DNA of 64,000 nt from Bradyrhizobium liaoningense. Its GTDB lineage: Bacteria; Pseudomonadota; Alphaproteobacteria; Rhizobiales; Xanthobacteraceae. Where the stretch lies: positions 62,001 to 126,000 of the forward strand of contig NZ_JAFCJS010000013.1 of NCBI RefSeq assembly GCF_018130825.1, in the 5' to 3' direction. A program made the translations under genes and the position numbers. The notes under the pieces are model-generated. The model made no database searches and was not told the DNA's origin. It was given only the letters and a program-made list of their open reading frames with translations. Below are positions 1 to 8,561 of this stretch, in pieces; the first letter of the stretch is position 1; each line of letters begins with the position of its first letter.

Positions 1-209
1 GGTCTGCTGCCTGTTGCAGGAAGGTCCGCATGGAGAGGCTCCGGTTGTGCCGTCGCTTGTCCCATGAGGTAACTTCCAACCGCTTACCGGCAGATTTCCC
101 AATTGGATCGTATTGAATCGGTCGTGAAGCCGTTTGGTTGAAGCGAACCTAATTCCCTTCGGATCCCCCAGGTTCCATAATCCCGCGGATTGCGTGCTCC
201 GGGCTCCCC
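1..209. other. gene-free upstream region
   Basis: No convincing coding sequence was found on either strand before the thioesterase gene. The minus-strand reading frame that crosses this stretch overlaps the thioesterase start and resembles no family I know. The only clear structure is the dyad listed next. Confidence 0.4.
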
Positions 210-233
210 CTGCTGACACCAGGCTGTCAGCAG
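210..233. promoter_or_regulatory. inverted repeat upstream of thioesterase
   Basis: CTGCTGACA and TGTCAGCAG form perfect 9-bp arms around a 6-nt loop. The dyad ends 34 nt before the chosen ATG and has no T-run after it, so an operator or a leader hairpin is more likely than a terminator. The core TGACA-N6-TGTCA looks like a site for a dimeric regulator. No regulator gene lies beside it, so the partner is unknown. Confidence 0.4.
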
Positions 234-267
234 GCTTCCGCTATCGGTGACGGCAATGGAGGTCCCC

Positions 268-690
268 ATGGTCAAGACCGCGCTCGACGATTTTCCAAGG
301 CCGCCCTGCGCCGAGCTGCTCGGCTGGCGCCTGCTCGATGCCCGCCCGGAGGAGGGCTGGATCAGGCTCGGCTTCGACGGCAAGCCCGAATTCTGCAATC
401 CGGCGGGCTTCATCCAGGGCGGCATGCTTTCGGCCATGCTCGACGACACCATGGGTCCCGCCGTGTTGGTGATGAGCGAGGGGCGGCTCTACACCACCAC
501 CATCAGCATGACCGTAAATTTCCTGGCGCCCGCCAAGCCCGGGCCGATCATCGGCGAAGCCAGGGTGACGCAGCTCGGCAGGACGATCGCCTTCGTCGAG
601 GCCAAGCTGATGGCGGCGGACGGCACCGTGCTGGCGACGGCAAGCGCGAGTGAGCGGCTGCTGGAGGCGGCGAGGGTGGTGGGTAAATAG
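268..690 (+). CDS. PaaI-family hotdog thioesterase
   Basis: This 140-residue protein has the short single-hotdog layout of the PaaI/YdiI acyl-CoA thioesterases. Residues 44-52 read NPAGFIQGG, followed by an acidic DD pair at 59-60, which matches the family's substrate-binding helix; glutamine stands where many members have the histidine of HGG. GTG 247 and ATG 256 are in frame, but ATG 268 follows GGAGGT at 258-263, so it was chosen although the spacer is only 4 nt. By family it would hydrolyse acyl-CoA in the cytosol; the substrate cannot be told. The gene stands alone, with a palindromic repeat downstream and a dyad upstream. Confidence 0.8.
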   Translation: MVKTALDDFPRPPCAELLGWRLLDARPEEGWIRLGFDGKPEFCNPAGFIQGGMLSAMLDDTMGPAVLVMSEGRLYTTTISMTVNFLAPAKPGPIIGEARVTQLGRTIAFVEAKLMAADGTVLATASASERLLEAARVVGK

Positions 691-699
691 TCTGGCGCT

Positions 700-925
700 T
701 TCTTCCTTCTCCCCATGTCTGTGGGAGAAGGTGGCATGGGCGGCCTTCGGCCGCCGTTCTTAAAAACGCCGAAGCGAAGCTTCGGCTATGGCGCCGGATG
801 AGGGGTATCTCTCCGCGGATTCAAACTGCGAGTTGGATTCGCGGAGAGACACCCCTCACCCAAGTGAGCTCGCATCTCCCAGCGTCGCTGCCCTCTCCCA
901 CAAGGGCGAGGGCACATTCATGCGC
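700..925. repeat. composite palindromic repeat (CTTCTCCCC family)
   Basis: The region starts with CCTTCTCCC and GGGAGAAGG as hairpin arms (709-735). A GGCGGCC hairpin follows, then an inverted pair built on CTCTCCGCGGATTC and GATTCGCGGAGAG. The same mosaic recurs at 12085-12260, reversed near 15060-15180, and in fragments near 21660 and 45700. It lies between convergent genes and may act as a bidirectional terminator. Confidence 0.65.
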
Positions 926-946
926 ATCTCGCTTCGAGCGAGCACG

Positions 947-2224
947 TCACGCCCTCGCGCGCGCGTCCTTGCTCACGATCGGCGGCTTCGCGTTCAACGC
1001 CTCGACCTGGAATCCCGCGACACGCTTGTAGTTCGCAGCGATGTCCTCCAGCTCTTGCTGCGACAGCACGTCGGTGACGACTTTGTAGCCGTCGGGCGCG
1101 CGCTCCTCGACGAGCTGCATGACCTGCTCGGGCCCGTTCTTGCGGTTGAGCAGCACGAGGTCGGTGGTCGCGGGCCGGCGCTCGGCTTCATAGGCCAGTA
1201 GCGCCGCCTGCGTTGGGCCGTGCGCCAGGATCTCGCGGGTGATGACGCGGGCATCGAGGATCGCCTGCGAGGCGCCGTTCGAGCCTATCGGGTACATCGG
1301 ATGGGCGGCGTCGCCCATCAGCGTGACCTTGCCAAACGTCCATTGCGACACCGGATCGCGGTCGACCAGCGGATATTCATAGGCGTGCGGGCAGTTCCTG
1401 ATCAGGCCGGGCACGTCGAGCCAGTCGAACGTCCAGCTCTCGAACCAGGGCAGGAACTCTTCCAGCCGCGCGGTGCGGTTATAGTCCTCGCGCCGCCACT
1501 GATAGGTCGGCGGCATGTGGCGCTCGGCGACCCAGTTGATCAGATGGTTGCCTGCCGCATCCGCCTCCTTCGAGATCGGGTAGCAGACGAATTTCAGGAT
1601 CTCGTGTCCGGCCATGATCATGGTGCGGCCGCTGAGGAAGGCTTTTGCCGGCGTCACGCCGCGCCAGAGGATGCGGCCGTTCCAGATCGGCGGTCCCTCA
1701 TTGGGATAGAGCTTTTCTCGCGCGGCGGAATGGATGCCGTCGGCGGCGATCAGGATCGCGCCTTCATAAGTGCCGGCGGCCTTGCCGGTCGCCTTGTCGA
1801 CGAAGTCGGCGCGCACGCCGTTCGTCGTCTCGGTCCAGCCGGTCAGATGATGGCTGGTGAGGATATTCTCGCGGCCGAGCCGCTCGACCGCGGTGTCCAG
1901 CAGCAGCTGCTGCAGCGTGCCGCGATGGATCGAGAATTGCGGCCATTTGTAGCCGGCTTCCAGCCCGCGCGGCTCGCTCCAGATCGGCTTGCCGTGCTTG
2001 GAGAAATAGGCGAGCTCGCGCGTACGCACGCCGCTGGCATCCAGCTTGTCCATCAGCCCGAGCTCGATCAGCTCGCGCACCGCATGCGGCAGCACGTTGA
2101 TGCCGACGCCGAGCGGCTTCAGCTCCGCGACGCTCTCGAACACTTTTGCGGGAACGCCGATCTGGTGCAGGCTCAGCGCGAGCGTCAGTCCGCCGATGCC
2201 GCCGCCGGCGATGAGTACCGTCAT
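947..2224 (-). CDS. FAD-dependent aromatic-ring monooxygenase (salicylate/3-hydroxybenzoate hydroxylase type)
   Basis: The 425-residue product starts with the FAD dinucleotide-binding motif GGGIGGL (residues 7-13). It carries the second FAD motif GDAAHPMYPIGSNGASQA in its C-terminal half. Both are hallmarks of class A flavoprotein hydroxylases (PF01494) such as salicylate and 3-hydroxybenzoate 6-hydroxylases. ATG 2224 was chosen over the upstream frame because GGAGGGG lies just before it (about 2233-2239) and the mature FAD fold begins there. The reaction would use NAD(P)H and O2 on an aromatic or heteroaromatic substrate that cannot be deduced. The gene is divergent from the GST gene at 2366, which could act in the same catabolic step. 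Confidence 0.8.
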   Translation of the reverse strand: MTVLIAGGGIGGLTLALSLHQIGVPAKVFESVAELKPLGVGINVLPHAVRELIELGLMDKLDASGVRTRELAYFSKHGKPIWSEPRGLEAGYKWPQFSIHRGTLQQLLLDTAVERLGRENILTSHHLTGWTETTNGVRADFVDKATGKAAGTYEGAILIAADGIHSAAREKLYPNEGPPIWNGRILWRGVTPAKAFLSGRTMIMAGHEILKFVCYPISKEADAAGNHLINWVAERHMPPTYQWRREDYNRTARLEEFLPWFESWTFDWLDVPGLIRNCPHAYEYPLVDRDPVSQWTFGKVTLMGDAAHPMYPIGSNGASQAILDARVITREILAHGPTQAALLAYEAERRPATTDLVLLNRKNGPEQVMQLVEERAPDGYKVVTDVLSQQELEDIAANYKRVAGFQVEALNAKPPIVSKDARARA

Positions 2225-2365
2225 GACAAAACCCCTCCGATTGCGGGCGTCTTGGCACAGGCGGGCGGATGTGGGCAACTGCGAAGAGCAAAGCACGTCG
2301 AACAGCGTGCTATGGACCTCGCGCCCGACAGCCGTTAATTTCGAGCTTTCCCCATGAGGTCAGAC

Positions 2366-2986
2366 ATGCTCAAGCTCTACTACGCAACCGGCACCTGCGC
2401 GCTCGCCACCTACATGACCCTGGAGGAGGCCGGCGCCGACTACACGGCCGAACGGCTGAGCTTCAAGGACAACCAGCAGAACAGCCCGGACTATCTCGCC
2501 ATCAACCCGAAGGGCCGGGTGCCGGCGCTGGTGACCGACCGCGGCGTCCTGACCGAAACGCCGGCGATGCTGGCTTACATCGCGCAAACCTTCCCCAAGG
2601 CGAAGCTCGCGCCGCTGGACGATCCCTTCGATTTCGCCCAGGTGCAGTCGTTCAACTCCTATCTCTGCTCGACCGTGCACATCAACCACGCCCACAAGAT
2701 GCGCGGCGCGCGCTGGGCGACGGAGGAGAGCTCGTTTGCCGACATGAAGGCGATGGTGCCGAAGACCATGGCCGCCTGCTTCAAGCTCATCGAGCAGAAG
2801 ATGTTCAAAGGGCCGTGGGTGATGGGCGATCAGTTCACGATCTGCGATCCCTACCTCCACACGCTCTCGCTCTGGCTCGAAGGCGACAGCGTCGACATCA
2901 ACGCCACGCCGAAGATCGCCGATCATTTCAAGCGCATGTCGGATCGCCCGGCCGTGGCAAAGGTGATGGCCGCGCAGAAGGCGTGA
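2366..2986 (+). CDS. glutathione S-transferase
   Basis: The product is 206 residues, the normal length for a cytosolic GST. An N-terminal thioredoxin-like half carries the cis-proline segment NPKGRVPAL and the glutathione-contact TETPAML. An all-helical C-terminal half follows. The N-terminus LYYATGTCALATYMTLEEAG resembles beta-class enzymes, in which the cysteine near residue 10 contacts glutathione. An in-frame ATG at 2354 exists, but GAGGT at 2356-2360 sits 5 nt before ATG 2366, favouring the shorter form. It is divergent from the aromatic monooxygenase, so a role in aromatic breakdown or detoxification is possible. Confidence 0.85.
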   Translation: MLKLYYATGTCALATYMTLEEAGADYTAERLSFKDNQQNSPDYLAINPKGRVPALVTDRGVLTETPAMLAYIAQTFPKAKLAPLDDPFDFAQVQSFNSYLCSTVHINHAHKMRGARWATEESSFADMKAMVPKTMAACFKLIEQKMFKGPWVMGDQFTICDPYLHTLSLWLEGDSVDINATPKIADHFKRMSDRPAVAKVMAAQKA

Positions 2987-2990
2987 GGTC

Positions 2991-3110
2991 TCGTAGGGTG
3001 GGTTAGCCTGCGGGCTGCGCGAAGCGCAGTCCGCCGGCGTAACCCACCTCTGTTTGTCTCCGCAGATGCAGAAGTTGGTGGATTACGCCTTCGGCTAATC
3101 CACCCTACGA
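2991..3110. repeat. palindromic repeat, CGTAGGGTGG family variant
   Basis: The ends TCGTAGGGTGG and CCACCCTACGA are perfect 11-bp inverted arms. The inside differs from the other copies, with GGTTAGCC and GGATTACGCC in place of the GGGCAAAG/GTGCCCACC motifs. It lies directly after the GST gene and next to a standard copy, making a tandem pair between convergent genes. Confidence 0.8.
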
Positions 3111-3155
3111 AGCCCCCCGCTTCTCCAACTCCCGTCCCGTCTCCAGCATCAGGTC

Positions 3156-3281
3156 TCGTAGGGTGGGCAAAGGCGCGAAGCGCCGTGCCCACGATCTTTT
3201 TCCGGCGGCGACGGATGGTGGGCACGCTTCCGCCTTCGCTCTTCGAGCTTCGGCGGACAAGTCGCTTTGCCCACCCTACGA
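3156..3281. repeat. palindromic repeat, CGTAGGGTGGGCAAAG family copy 1
   Basis: The ends TCGTAGGGTGGGCAAAG and its exact reverse complement form 17-bp arms, with nested GTGCCCAC/GTGGGCAC inside. The right end overlaps the 3' end of the lysR gene and supplies its TAG stop. Confidence 0.9.
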
Positions 3282-4199
3282 GAGTTTGCGCCTGGCTTGC
3301 TCCAGCTCCCGTCCCGTCGCCAGCATCAGCCGCCGCAGCCAGATCGAGCCCGGGTCCATCTGGGCCCGGGTCGGATGAAACATGAACTGCTCGTCGATCC
3401 CTGGGTCGAGCGGTGGCGTCACCGTGACGAGCCCAAGCTGCTTCGACAGCGCCGCGATCAGCCGGTGCGGCACGAAGGCGACGAGGTCGGTTCGCGCAGC
3501 GACGTGCAGCGCTTCGAGGTAGCCCGACACGACCAGCGAGATGTGCCGCTCGATGCCTTTGGCGCGCAGCCATGTGTCGATCAGATCCTCGCTGTTGCCG
3601 CGGATGATGACGCCGACATGGCGTGCGGCGAGGAACGTCTCGCGCCGCTTCAGCTTCGCTCCAGCAGGATGGCCGCGCCGCACCGCCAGCGCGTCGCTGT
3701 CGGTGTAGAGCAGCTGGCGGTGAAAGCCTTTGAAGGCATTGCCGATCGAGATCACGAGGTCGATGGTGCGGGCGAACTCGGCATGGAAGATCGCAGGTCC
3801 CCGCCACGGCACCACGTCGATGCGGACGTTGGGCGCAAGGCGCGTGACCTTCTCCATCAGGGGCGGCATCAGCAGCTCGACCGCGAGGTCCGGCATCATC
3901 AGACGGAACTGCCGCTCGCTGCGCGCGGCATCGAATTCATCAGGCACGAACAGGCCGCGGACCTGATCGAGCGCCTGCGCCAGCGGCGCGCGCAGGGCCT
4001 GGGCCCGCGGCGTCAGCTCCATGCGCGCGCCGGTGCGCACCAGCAGCGGATCGCCGAAGATGTCGCGCAGGCGTTGCAGCGCGTGGCTCGTCGCCGGCTG
4101 CGACAGGCCGATCCTCATGGCCGCGCGGCTGACATTGGCTTCGCGCAGCAGCGCGTCGAGTGCAGTCAGCAAATTGAGGTCAAGCGAATTCAAATTCAT
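3276..4199 (-). CDS. LysR-family transcriptional regulator
   Basis: The 307-residue protein has a canonical N-terminal LysR winged helix-turn-helix. NVSRAAMRIGLSQPATSHAL contains the recognition helix, and a long effector-binding domain follows. ATG 4199 gives the usual start MNLNSLDLNLL; the frame is open further upstream, but that part would run into the divergent gene. The gene is divergent from the SnoaL-like gene at 4291, the usual arrangement for a LysR protein and its target, with a dyad between them. The last two codons, TCG TAG, lie inside the palindromic repeat, so this C-terminus was apparently set by repeat insertion. The inducer is unknown. Confidence 0.9.
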   Translation of the reverse strand: MNLNSLDLNLLTALDALLREANVSRAAMRIGLSQPATSHALQRLRDIFGDPLLVRTGARMELTPRAQALRAPLAQALDQVRGLFVPDEFDAARSERQFRLMMPDLAVELLMPPLMEKVTRLAPNVRIDVVPWRGPAIFHAEFARTIDLVISIGNAFKGFHRQLLYTDSDALAVRRGHPAGAKLKRRETFLAARHVGVIIRGNSEDLIDTWLRAKGIERHISLVVSGYLEALHVAARTDLVAFVPHRLIAALSKQLGLVTVTPPLDPGIDEQFMFHPTRAQMDPGSIWLRRLMLATGRELEQARRKLS

Positions 4200-4206
4200 G
4201 AGGCGA

Positions 4207-4226
4207 ATAGATATCATATTCTCTAT
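4207..4226. promoter_or_regulatory. candidate LysR operator
   Basis: ATAGA and TCTAT are perfect 5-bp arms separated by 10 nt in an AT-rich patch between the divergent LysR and SnoaL-like genes. A dyad starting 8 bp upstream of the lysR ATG is where an autoregulatory LysR site would be expected, although the arms are not the classical T-N11-A core. Confidence 0.45.
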
Positions 4227-4290
4227 CGATTTGAAGAATGCTGATCGACCGACGATGATCTCCGTGTTGCCACCACACGGAGATGCCGCC

Positions 4291-4734
4291 ATGAGCGCGA
4301 GCGCCAACAAGAAACTGATGCAGGATATTTTCGCCGCCGCCGCCAATCCCGATCCGGCCGCGCGCGACCGCGCACTCTTCACCGCAAGCCTTGCCGACGA
4401 TGCCAGATGGGTCGTCACCGGCCAGTATTCCTGGTCGCGGACCTTCACCGGCAAGGAGGCGATCCTCAACGATCTGCACGGCTATGTCCGCACCCGCCTG
4501 CGCGAGAGGACGCGCACCGTGGCCCACCGCTTCATTGCCGATGACGACATCGTCGTGGTGGAAGCCAAGGGCGACAACGTCACGCCCGACGGCGTGCGCT
4601 ACGACAACGACTATTGCCTGGTGTTCCGCCTCGAGGACGGCAAGATCAAGGAGATCCGCGAGTATTGCGACTCGATCCTGACCGAGAGGGCGCTGGGCCC
4701 GTTTCCGCAAGCACCCGTGAGGGCCGCGAGCTGA
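4291..4734 (+). CDS. SnoaL-like / NTF2-fold protein
   Basis: The 147-residue product has the alpha+beta-barrel pattern of SnoaL-like (ketosteroid-isomerase-related) proteins: an N-terminal helical segment, W in RWVVTGQYSW, then repeated strands ending in DGKIKEIREYCDS. ATG 4291 follows GGAG at 4279-4282 with an 8-nt spacer; the longer upstream frame crosses the lysR promoter and is not credible. Members are small isomerases, cyclases or ligand-binding proteins, so no reaction can be assigned. It is probably controlled by the divergent LysR regulator. Confidence 0.75.
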   Translation: MSASANKKLMQDIFAAAANPDPAARDRALFTASLADDARWVVTGQYSWSRTFTGKEAILNDLHGYVRTRLRERTRTVAHRFIADDDIVVVEAKGDNVTPDGVRYDNDYCLVFRLEDGKIKEIREYCDSILTERALGPFPQAPVRAAS

Positions 4735-4787
4735 CCGGATTGGACGATATCACGTCCGCCGGCCGCCCCTGTCCATCGCGCCCCGCG

Positions 4788-4955
4788 ATGCTCGTGCGGG
4801 CCTGGCGGACGCTGGTGGATCTCATGCGTATCAGGCGGGAGCGGTCCCGGGCCCGACGCCAGCTCGCTGCCATGACTGAACGGGAACTTCAGGATTGCGG
4901 AATGACCCGGTCGGAGATCGCCTACGAGCTGAAGAAGCCCATTCGGCGGAAGTAG
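4788..4955 (+). CDS. DUF1127 small arginine-rich protein
   Basis: The 55-residue product is basic and ends with the DUF1127 pattern: RQLAAMTERELQDCGMTRSE, then a lysine/arginine tail. This YjiS-like family is abundant in alphaproteobacteria, where members have been linked to RNA turnover and phosphate or stress responses. ATG 4788 was chosen because homologous proteins begin shortly before the conserved helix; no strong ribosome-binding site decides it. It follows the SnoaL-like gene by about 50 nt and may be cotranscribed. Confidence 0.75.
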   Translation: MLVRAWRTLVDLMRIRRERSRARRQLAAMTERELQDCGMTRSEIAYELKKPIRRK

Positions 4956-5286
4956 AAGCCCGGAGCAGGCGGGGCGCCATGTGGTCGGGCGCCCTCGGCA
5001 AATTGACGCAGGCGGTGCGCCTGACAGACGTTGATCGTCGAAATGCTTGCGGCGTGCTGGCCGCAGGCCAAATCCCTGCGCAACTGGCTATAAAATCAGC
5101 AGAAGTTGTGCGCGTCGCCAAGAGTCTGCGCGAAAAATTGGAAGGTTCAATTAACGAGTGTCCCCCATTGTATCGCGGTGCAGCGTGGGTCGTCGCGAAA
5201 CGACGCGCGGCTGCCGGGGTGGCCGGGGTGACGATCGCCGGACGTTCGGCCGCTCGAAGTCACATGCATCTGGGTGGACAGTGGGA
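4956..5286. other. intergenic region upstream of MCP 1
   Basis: This 331-bp stretch has several open frames but none with recognisable similarity or a good ribosome-binding site. An AT-rich patch near 5090-5160 could hold the promoter of the following MCP gene. No repeat family member was seen. Confidence 0.4.
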
Positions 5287-7296
5287 ATGCCGAAATTTCG
5301 TTTGCGGATCAGGGGACGCCTGTACGCAGGCTTCATGGCCCTGGTGGCGGTTGGTGTCGTGATGGCGGTGGTTGCCGTCTGGAATTTGCGGGCCGTGCAG
5401 GATCAGGTCGCGAAGCAATCGGCGCTCTCGGACAGCACCGCGCGGGTGCTGGAGATATCGACCCACCTTCAGGCGATCCAGCGGGCCAATCTGCGCTACA
5501 TCTACGACGCCAGCGAGCCTGCGATGAAGGAGGCTTCGGAACGGGAAACCGCGGCGACCGAGCTGTTGAAGGTCGGCGCGAACGGGACGGCCTCGGAAGA
5601 GCGACGAAAACTCTACAACGACCTGATCGCCGACATCGCCAAGATGAAGGCCTTGCGTGACAATCTCGGGGACGCCGTCAACGAGGCGCGAACCGGCAAG
5701 GCGACGCTGCTGCCGAGCGGCGATGAGCTGACCGTCAAGGTGGGCAAGCTGGTCGACGTGGCCCGCGCGGCCGTCGATGAGGACACCGCGGCCCTCGTCG
5801 CGGACCTCGAATCCCGGCTTCTGCAGGTTCAGATCGCCAACTGGCGTTTCCTGGCGCTGCGCGACACCAAGGGCCCCGCCAATTTCAGGACCAATGTGGA
5901 CAGGGCGATGCAGCGCCTTTCGGCGCTCGAAAAGAGCCCGCAGGCGACGGAGCTGGGCGCCACGCTCGCGCCGGTGAAGACCTCGCTCGGCATCTACAAA
6001 TCCGCGTTCGAGACGACCTCCGCTGCGATGCTCCAGGCCGACGAGATCTACCACAAGAACCTCGCCCCGCTCATCGTCGAGAGCATCGGCAAGCTCAAGG
6101 TCGCGGAAACCACGCTGAAGAAGGACTACAAGGAGTCGCGCTCCGCCGCCGAAGTCGTGATCGAGGGCACGACGTCCGTGCAGGCGATCGCGGGCGGCCT
6201 CGCGGTCCTGTTCGGACTGATCGTCGCCTTCCTGATCGCCCGCAGCATCGTCGGTCCATTGACCTCGATGACGCGCGCGATGGGGCTGCTTGCCGGCGGC
6301 AATCTCGCGGTCGAGATTCCCGGGCGCGGCAAGAAAGACGAGATCGGCGACATGGCCAAGGCGATCGCGGTGTTCAAGGACAATATGGTCGAGACCGAGC
6401 GCCTGCGTCACGAGCAGGTCGAGGTCGAGGCGCGGCAGGCCGAGAGCCGCAAGCAAGACATGAGAAACCTGGCCAATCAGTTCGAGCGTGCGGTCGGCGA
6501 GATCGTGGATACGGTGTCGTCGGCGTCCGGCGAACTCGAGGCGTCCGCCGGCACCCTGACCACGACGGCCACGCGCGCCCAGGACCTGTCGACGGAGGTC
6601 GCCAGCGCTTCGCAGGAAGCTTCGGCCAATGTTCAGGCGGTTGCCTCGGCCACCGAAGAGCTCTCTTCCTCGGTCTCCGAGATCGCGCGCCAGGTGCAGG
6701 AATCCGCCCGCATCGCCAGCGAAGCCGTCGGTCAGGCGAGCCTGACCAACGAGCGCGTCGGCGAGCTCTCCAAGGCCGCCGCCCGCATCGGCGACGTGGT
6801 CGAGCTGATCAACACGATCGCGGGCCAGACCAATCTGCTCGCGCTGAACGCGACCATCGAGGCCGCACGCGCGGGCGAGGCCGGTCGCGGCTTTGCCGTG
6901 GTCGCCTCCGAGGTGAAGGCGCTCGCCGAGCAGACCGCGAAAGCGACCGGCGAGATCGGCCAGCAGATTTCCAGCATCCAGGCCGCCACCGAGCAGTCGG
7001 TCGGCTCGATCAGGGAAATCAGCGGCACCATCGAGCGGCTGTCGGAGATCTCGTCGACGGTTGCCGCCGCCGTGGAGCAGCAGGGCGCGGCGACGCAGGA
7101 GATCTCCCGCAACGTCCAGCAGGCGGCCCATGGCACCCAGCGCGTCTCGACCAATATCGGCGACGTGCAGCGCGGGGCATCGGAGACCGGTTCGGCTTCC
7201 TCGCAGGTACTCTCTGCGGCGCGCTCGCTGTCGGCGGACAGCAACCGGCTGAAGCAGGAAGTCGCGAACTTCCTGAGCTCGGTCCACGCTGCATAA
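5287..7296 (+). CDS. methyl-accepting chemotaxis protein (MCP 1)
   Basis: The 669-residue receptor has an N-terminal membrane helix (about 14-34), a periplasmic helical sensor of about 260 residues, a second membrane helix (about 300-322), a HAMP linker (GPLTSMTRAMGLLAGGNL...) and a long cytoplasmic coiled coil. The kinase-control tip contains QTNLLALNATIEAARAGEAG at about residues 515-535. It should relay ligand binding to CheA through CheW. ATG 5287 (MPKFRLRIRGRLYAGF) puts a basic stretch just before the first helix; a GTG at 5281 is also in frame. The C-terminus NFLSSVHAA resembles those of the four other MCPs in the window. There is no CheR-docking pentapeptide and no che gene nearby. Confidence 0.93.
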   Translation: MPKFRLRIRGRLYAGFMALVAVGVVMAVVAVWNLRAVQDQVAKQSALSDSTARVLEISTHLQAIQRANLRYIYDASEPAMKEASERETAATELLKVGANGTASEERRKLYNDLIADIAKMKALRDNLGDAVNEARTGKATLLPSGDELTVKVGKLVDVARAAVDEDTAALVADLESRLLQVQIANWRFLALRDTKGPANFRTNVDRAMQRLSALEKSPQATELGATLAPVKTSLGIYKSAFETTSAAMLQADEIYHKNLAPLIVESIGKLKVAETTLKKDYKESRSAAEVVIEGTTSVQAIAGGLAVLFGLIVAFLIARSIVGPLTSMTRAMGLLAGGNLAVEIPGRGKKDEIGDMAKAIAVFKDNMVETERLRHEQVEVEARQAESRKQDMRNLANQFERAVGEIVDTVSSASGELEASAGTLTTTATRAQDLSTEVASASQEASANVQAVASATEELSSSVSEIARQVQESARIASEAVGQASLTNERVGELSKAAARIGDVVELINTIAGQTNLLALNATIEAARAGEAGRGFAVVASEVKALAEQTAKATGEIGQQISSIQAATEQSVGSIREISGTIERLSEISSTVAAAVEQQGAATQEISRNVQQAAHGTQRVSTNIGDVQRGASETGSASSQVLSAARSLSADSNRLKQEVANFLSSVHAA

Positions 7297-7302
7297 AAGC
7301 AA

Positions 7303-7328
7303 AAGGCCACGCGCATGCGCGTGGCCTT
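7303..7328. terminator. bidirectional terminator-like palindrome
   Basis: AAGGCCACGCGC and its reverse complement form a perfect 26-bp palindrome with no loop in the DNA. It is flanked by A-rich DNA on the left and lies between the stop codons of the convergent MCP 1 and GST genes, which are only 52 bp apart. That position strongly suggests shared transcription termination. Confidence 0.75.
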
Positions 7329-7348
7329 CAAATCGCGGCAAGGTGTGA

Positions 7349-8035
7349 TCAGGCGACCTTGGTCGTCATGTGCTTGAACATGTTGCTTCGCGCTTCGTCG
7401 TCCATCTCGGCCTTGAAGGTGAACTTGTCCTTCAGCGCGATCGCGCGCGCGGCTGCGGGCCGCGCCGAGATCTCGTCCACCAGCCGCTTCACGTTCGGGT
7501 ATCGCGCAAAGGCGTCGTCGCCGAGCTTGAACGGCACCATCCGCGCCCAGCCCCACAGCGCCATGTCGACGATCGAATAGGCGTCGCCGACCAGATAGCG
7601 GCGGCCTTTAAGGTGAGCGTCGAGGATCTTGTAGTGGCGATCAGTCTCGTACTGGTAGCGGTTATGGGCGTAGTCGTGGTTCTGGTCCTTCGGCGCGAAA
7701 TGCTTGAAGTGCACGGCCTGGCCCGAATACGGCCCGACACCGGTGGCGATGAACATCAGCCATGACAGCGTCTCGCCGCGCAACGACGCGGCGGGCAGGA
7801 ACTTGCCGGTCTTCTCGGCGAGATAGAGCAGGATGGCGTTCGAGTCGAACACGATGGTGCCGCCATCGTCGATCGCCGGCACCTTGCCGTTCGGATTGAT
7901 CTTGAGGAATTCCGGCGTGAACTGCTCGCCCTTGCGGGTGTCGATCTTCACCGGCTCGAAAGGCAGGCCGGATTCTTCGAGATAGAGCGCGACCTTGGTC
8001 GGGTTCGGCGAGCCGTTGAAATAGAATTTGAGCAT
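7349..8035 (-). CDS. YfcG-like glutathione S-transferase / disulfide-bond oxidoreductase
   Basis: The 228-residue protein has the N-terminal pattern FNGSPNPTKVALYLEESGL and KGEQFTPEFLKINPNGKVPA. This is the signature of nu-class GSTs such as E. coli YfcG, which reduce disulfides with glutathione. An N/T pair rather than Ser/Tyr/Cys sits where the catalytic residue lies in other classes, as in that subgroup. ATG 8035 follows GGGGAG; an in-frame GTG one codon earlier is less likely. It is convergent with MCP 1. A role in thiol redox balance is inferred from the family only. Confidence 0.85.
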   Translation of the reverse strand: MLKFYFNGSPNPTKVALYLEESGLPFEPVKIDTRKGEQFTPEFLKINPNGKVPAIDDGGTIVFDSNAILLYLAEKTGKFLPAASLRGETLSWLMFIATGVGPYSGQAVHFKHFAPKDQNHDYAHNRYQYETDRHYKILDAHLKGRRYLVGDAYSIVDMALWGWARMVPFKLGDDAFARYPNVKRLVDEISARPAAARAIALKDKFTFKAEMDDEARSNMFKHMTTKVA

Positions 8036-8166
8036 CACCCATCTCCCCAGTGTTTCGTGCCGAGAGCGAACGCAGCGTCATTGCCGCTGGCGCCCTTCTC
8101 TTGCCTGAACCGTGTCGGAGAGAGCAACCGGCGAGTTTGCCGGGCGGTATCTGCGCCCCGCGCAGA

Positions 8167-8493
8167 TCAGCCGGCGTAACAAAGGCCGATCGCCGCCGTA
8201 AGGATCATCGCCGCGCCGACCGCCTCCAGCCGCAGCCCGAGCCGCGCGGCCAGATGCATGTCGGAGGCGCGTGCCGCGCGCTCCGATCCGCGCGAATAGC
8301 CGTGAACGATGACGTCGTGATTGAAATTGTCGTGGGCCTCGTTGCTGCTGGCGAGCCCGACGCAGACCACGAGCACGCCGAACAGCGCGAGGCCGAAAAA
8401 TCCGAGCAGGGCGATCAGGAACATCGGAAACATGCCGAGCAGGAAGATCGGCAGCAGCGGCACCAGCAGCAAAGTCTCGGACTGTCGTCGCAT
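8167..8493 (-). CDS. small membrane protein of unknown function
   Basis: The 108-residue product has a long hydrophobic stretch (about residues 8-50), enough for two membrane helices. A charged middle portion with many His and Arg residues follows, and a further hydrophobic segment near the C-terminus (VGAAMILTAAIGLCYAG). I do not recognise a family. ATG 8493 is preferred over the in-frame TTG at 8502; no strong ribosome-binding site is visible. It is separated from ccrM by a palindromic repeat and is probably a single-gene unit. Confidence 0.6.
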   Translation of the reverse strand: MRRQSETLLLVPLLPIFLLGMFPMFLIALLGFFGLALFGVLVVCVGLASSNEAHDNFNHDVIVHGYSRGSERAARASDMHLAARLGLRLEAVGAAMILTAAIGLCYAG

Positions 8494-8561
8494 GGGGCCC
8501 AACCGGTCAGGACGGGGCTGATCGAGCGAATCTAGTCCTGACTGTCGCGGCTTTCAAGGAG

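Noticed and set aside
2991..3281. CRISPR array suggested by the adjacent repeats
   Set aside because: The two units are long palindromes of different interior, not short direct repeats with spacers, and no cas gene is nearby.
5260..7341. 693-residue minus-strand open frame opposite MCP 1
   Set aside because: It is antisense to a clear receptor gene and its composition is that of frame-shadow translation.
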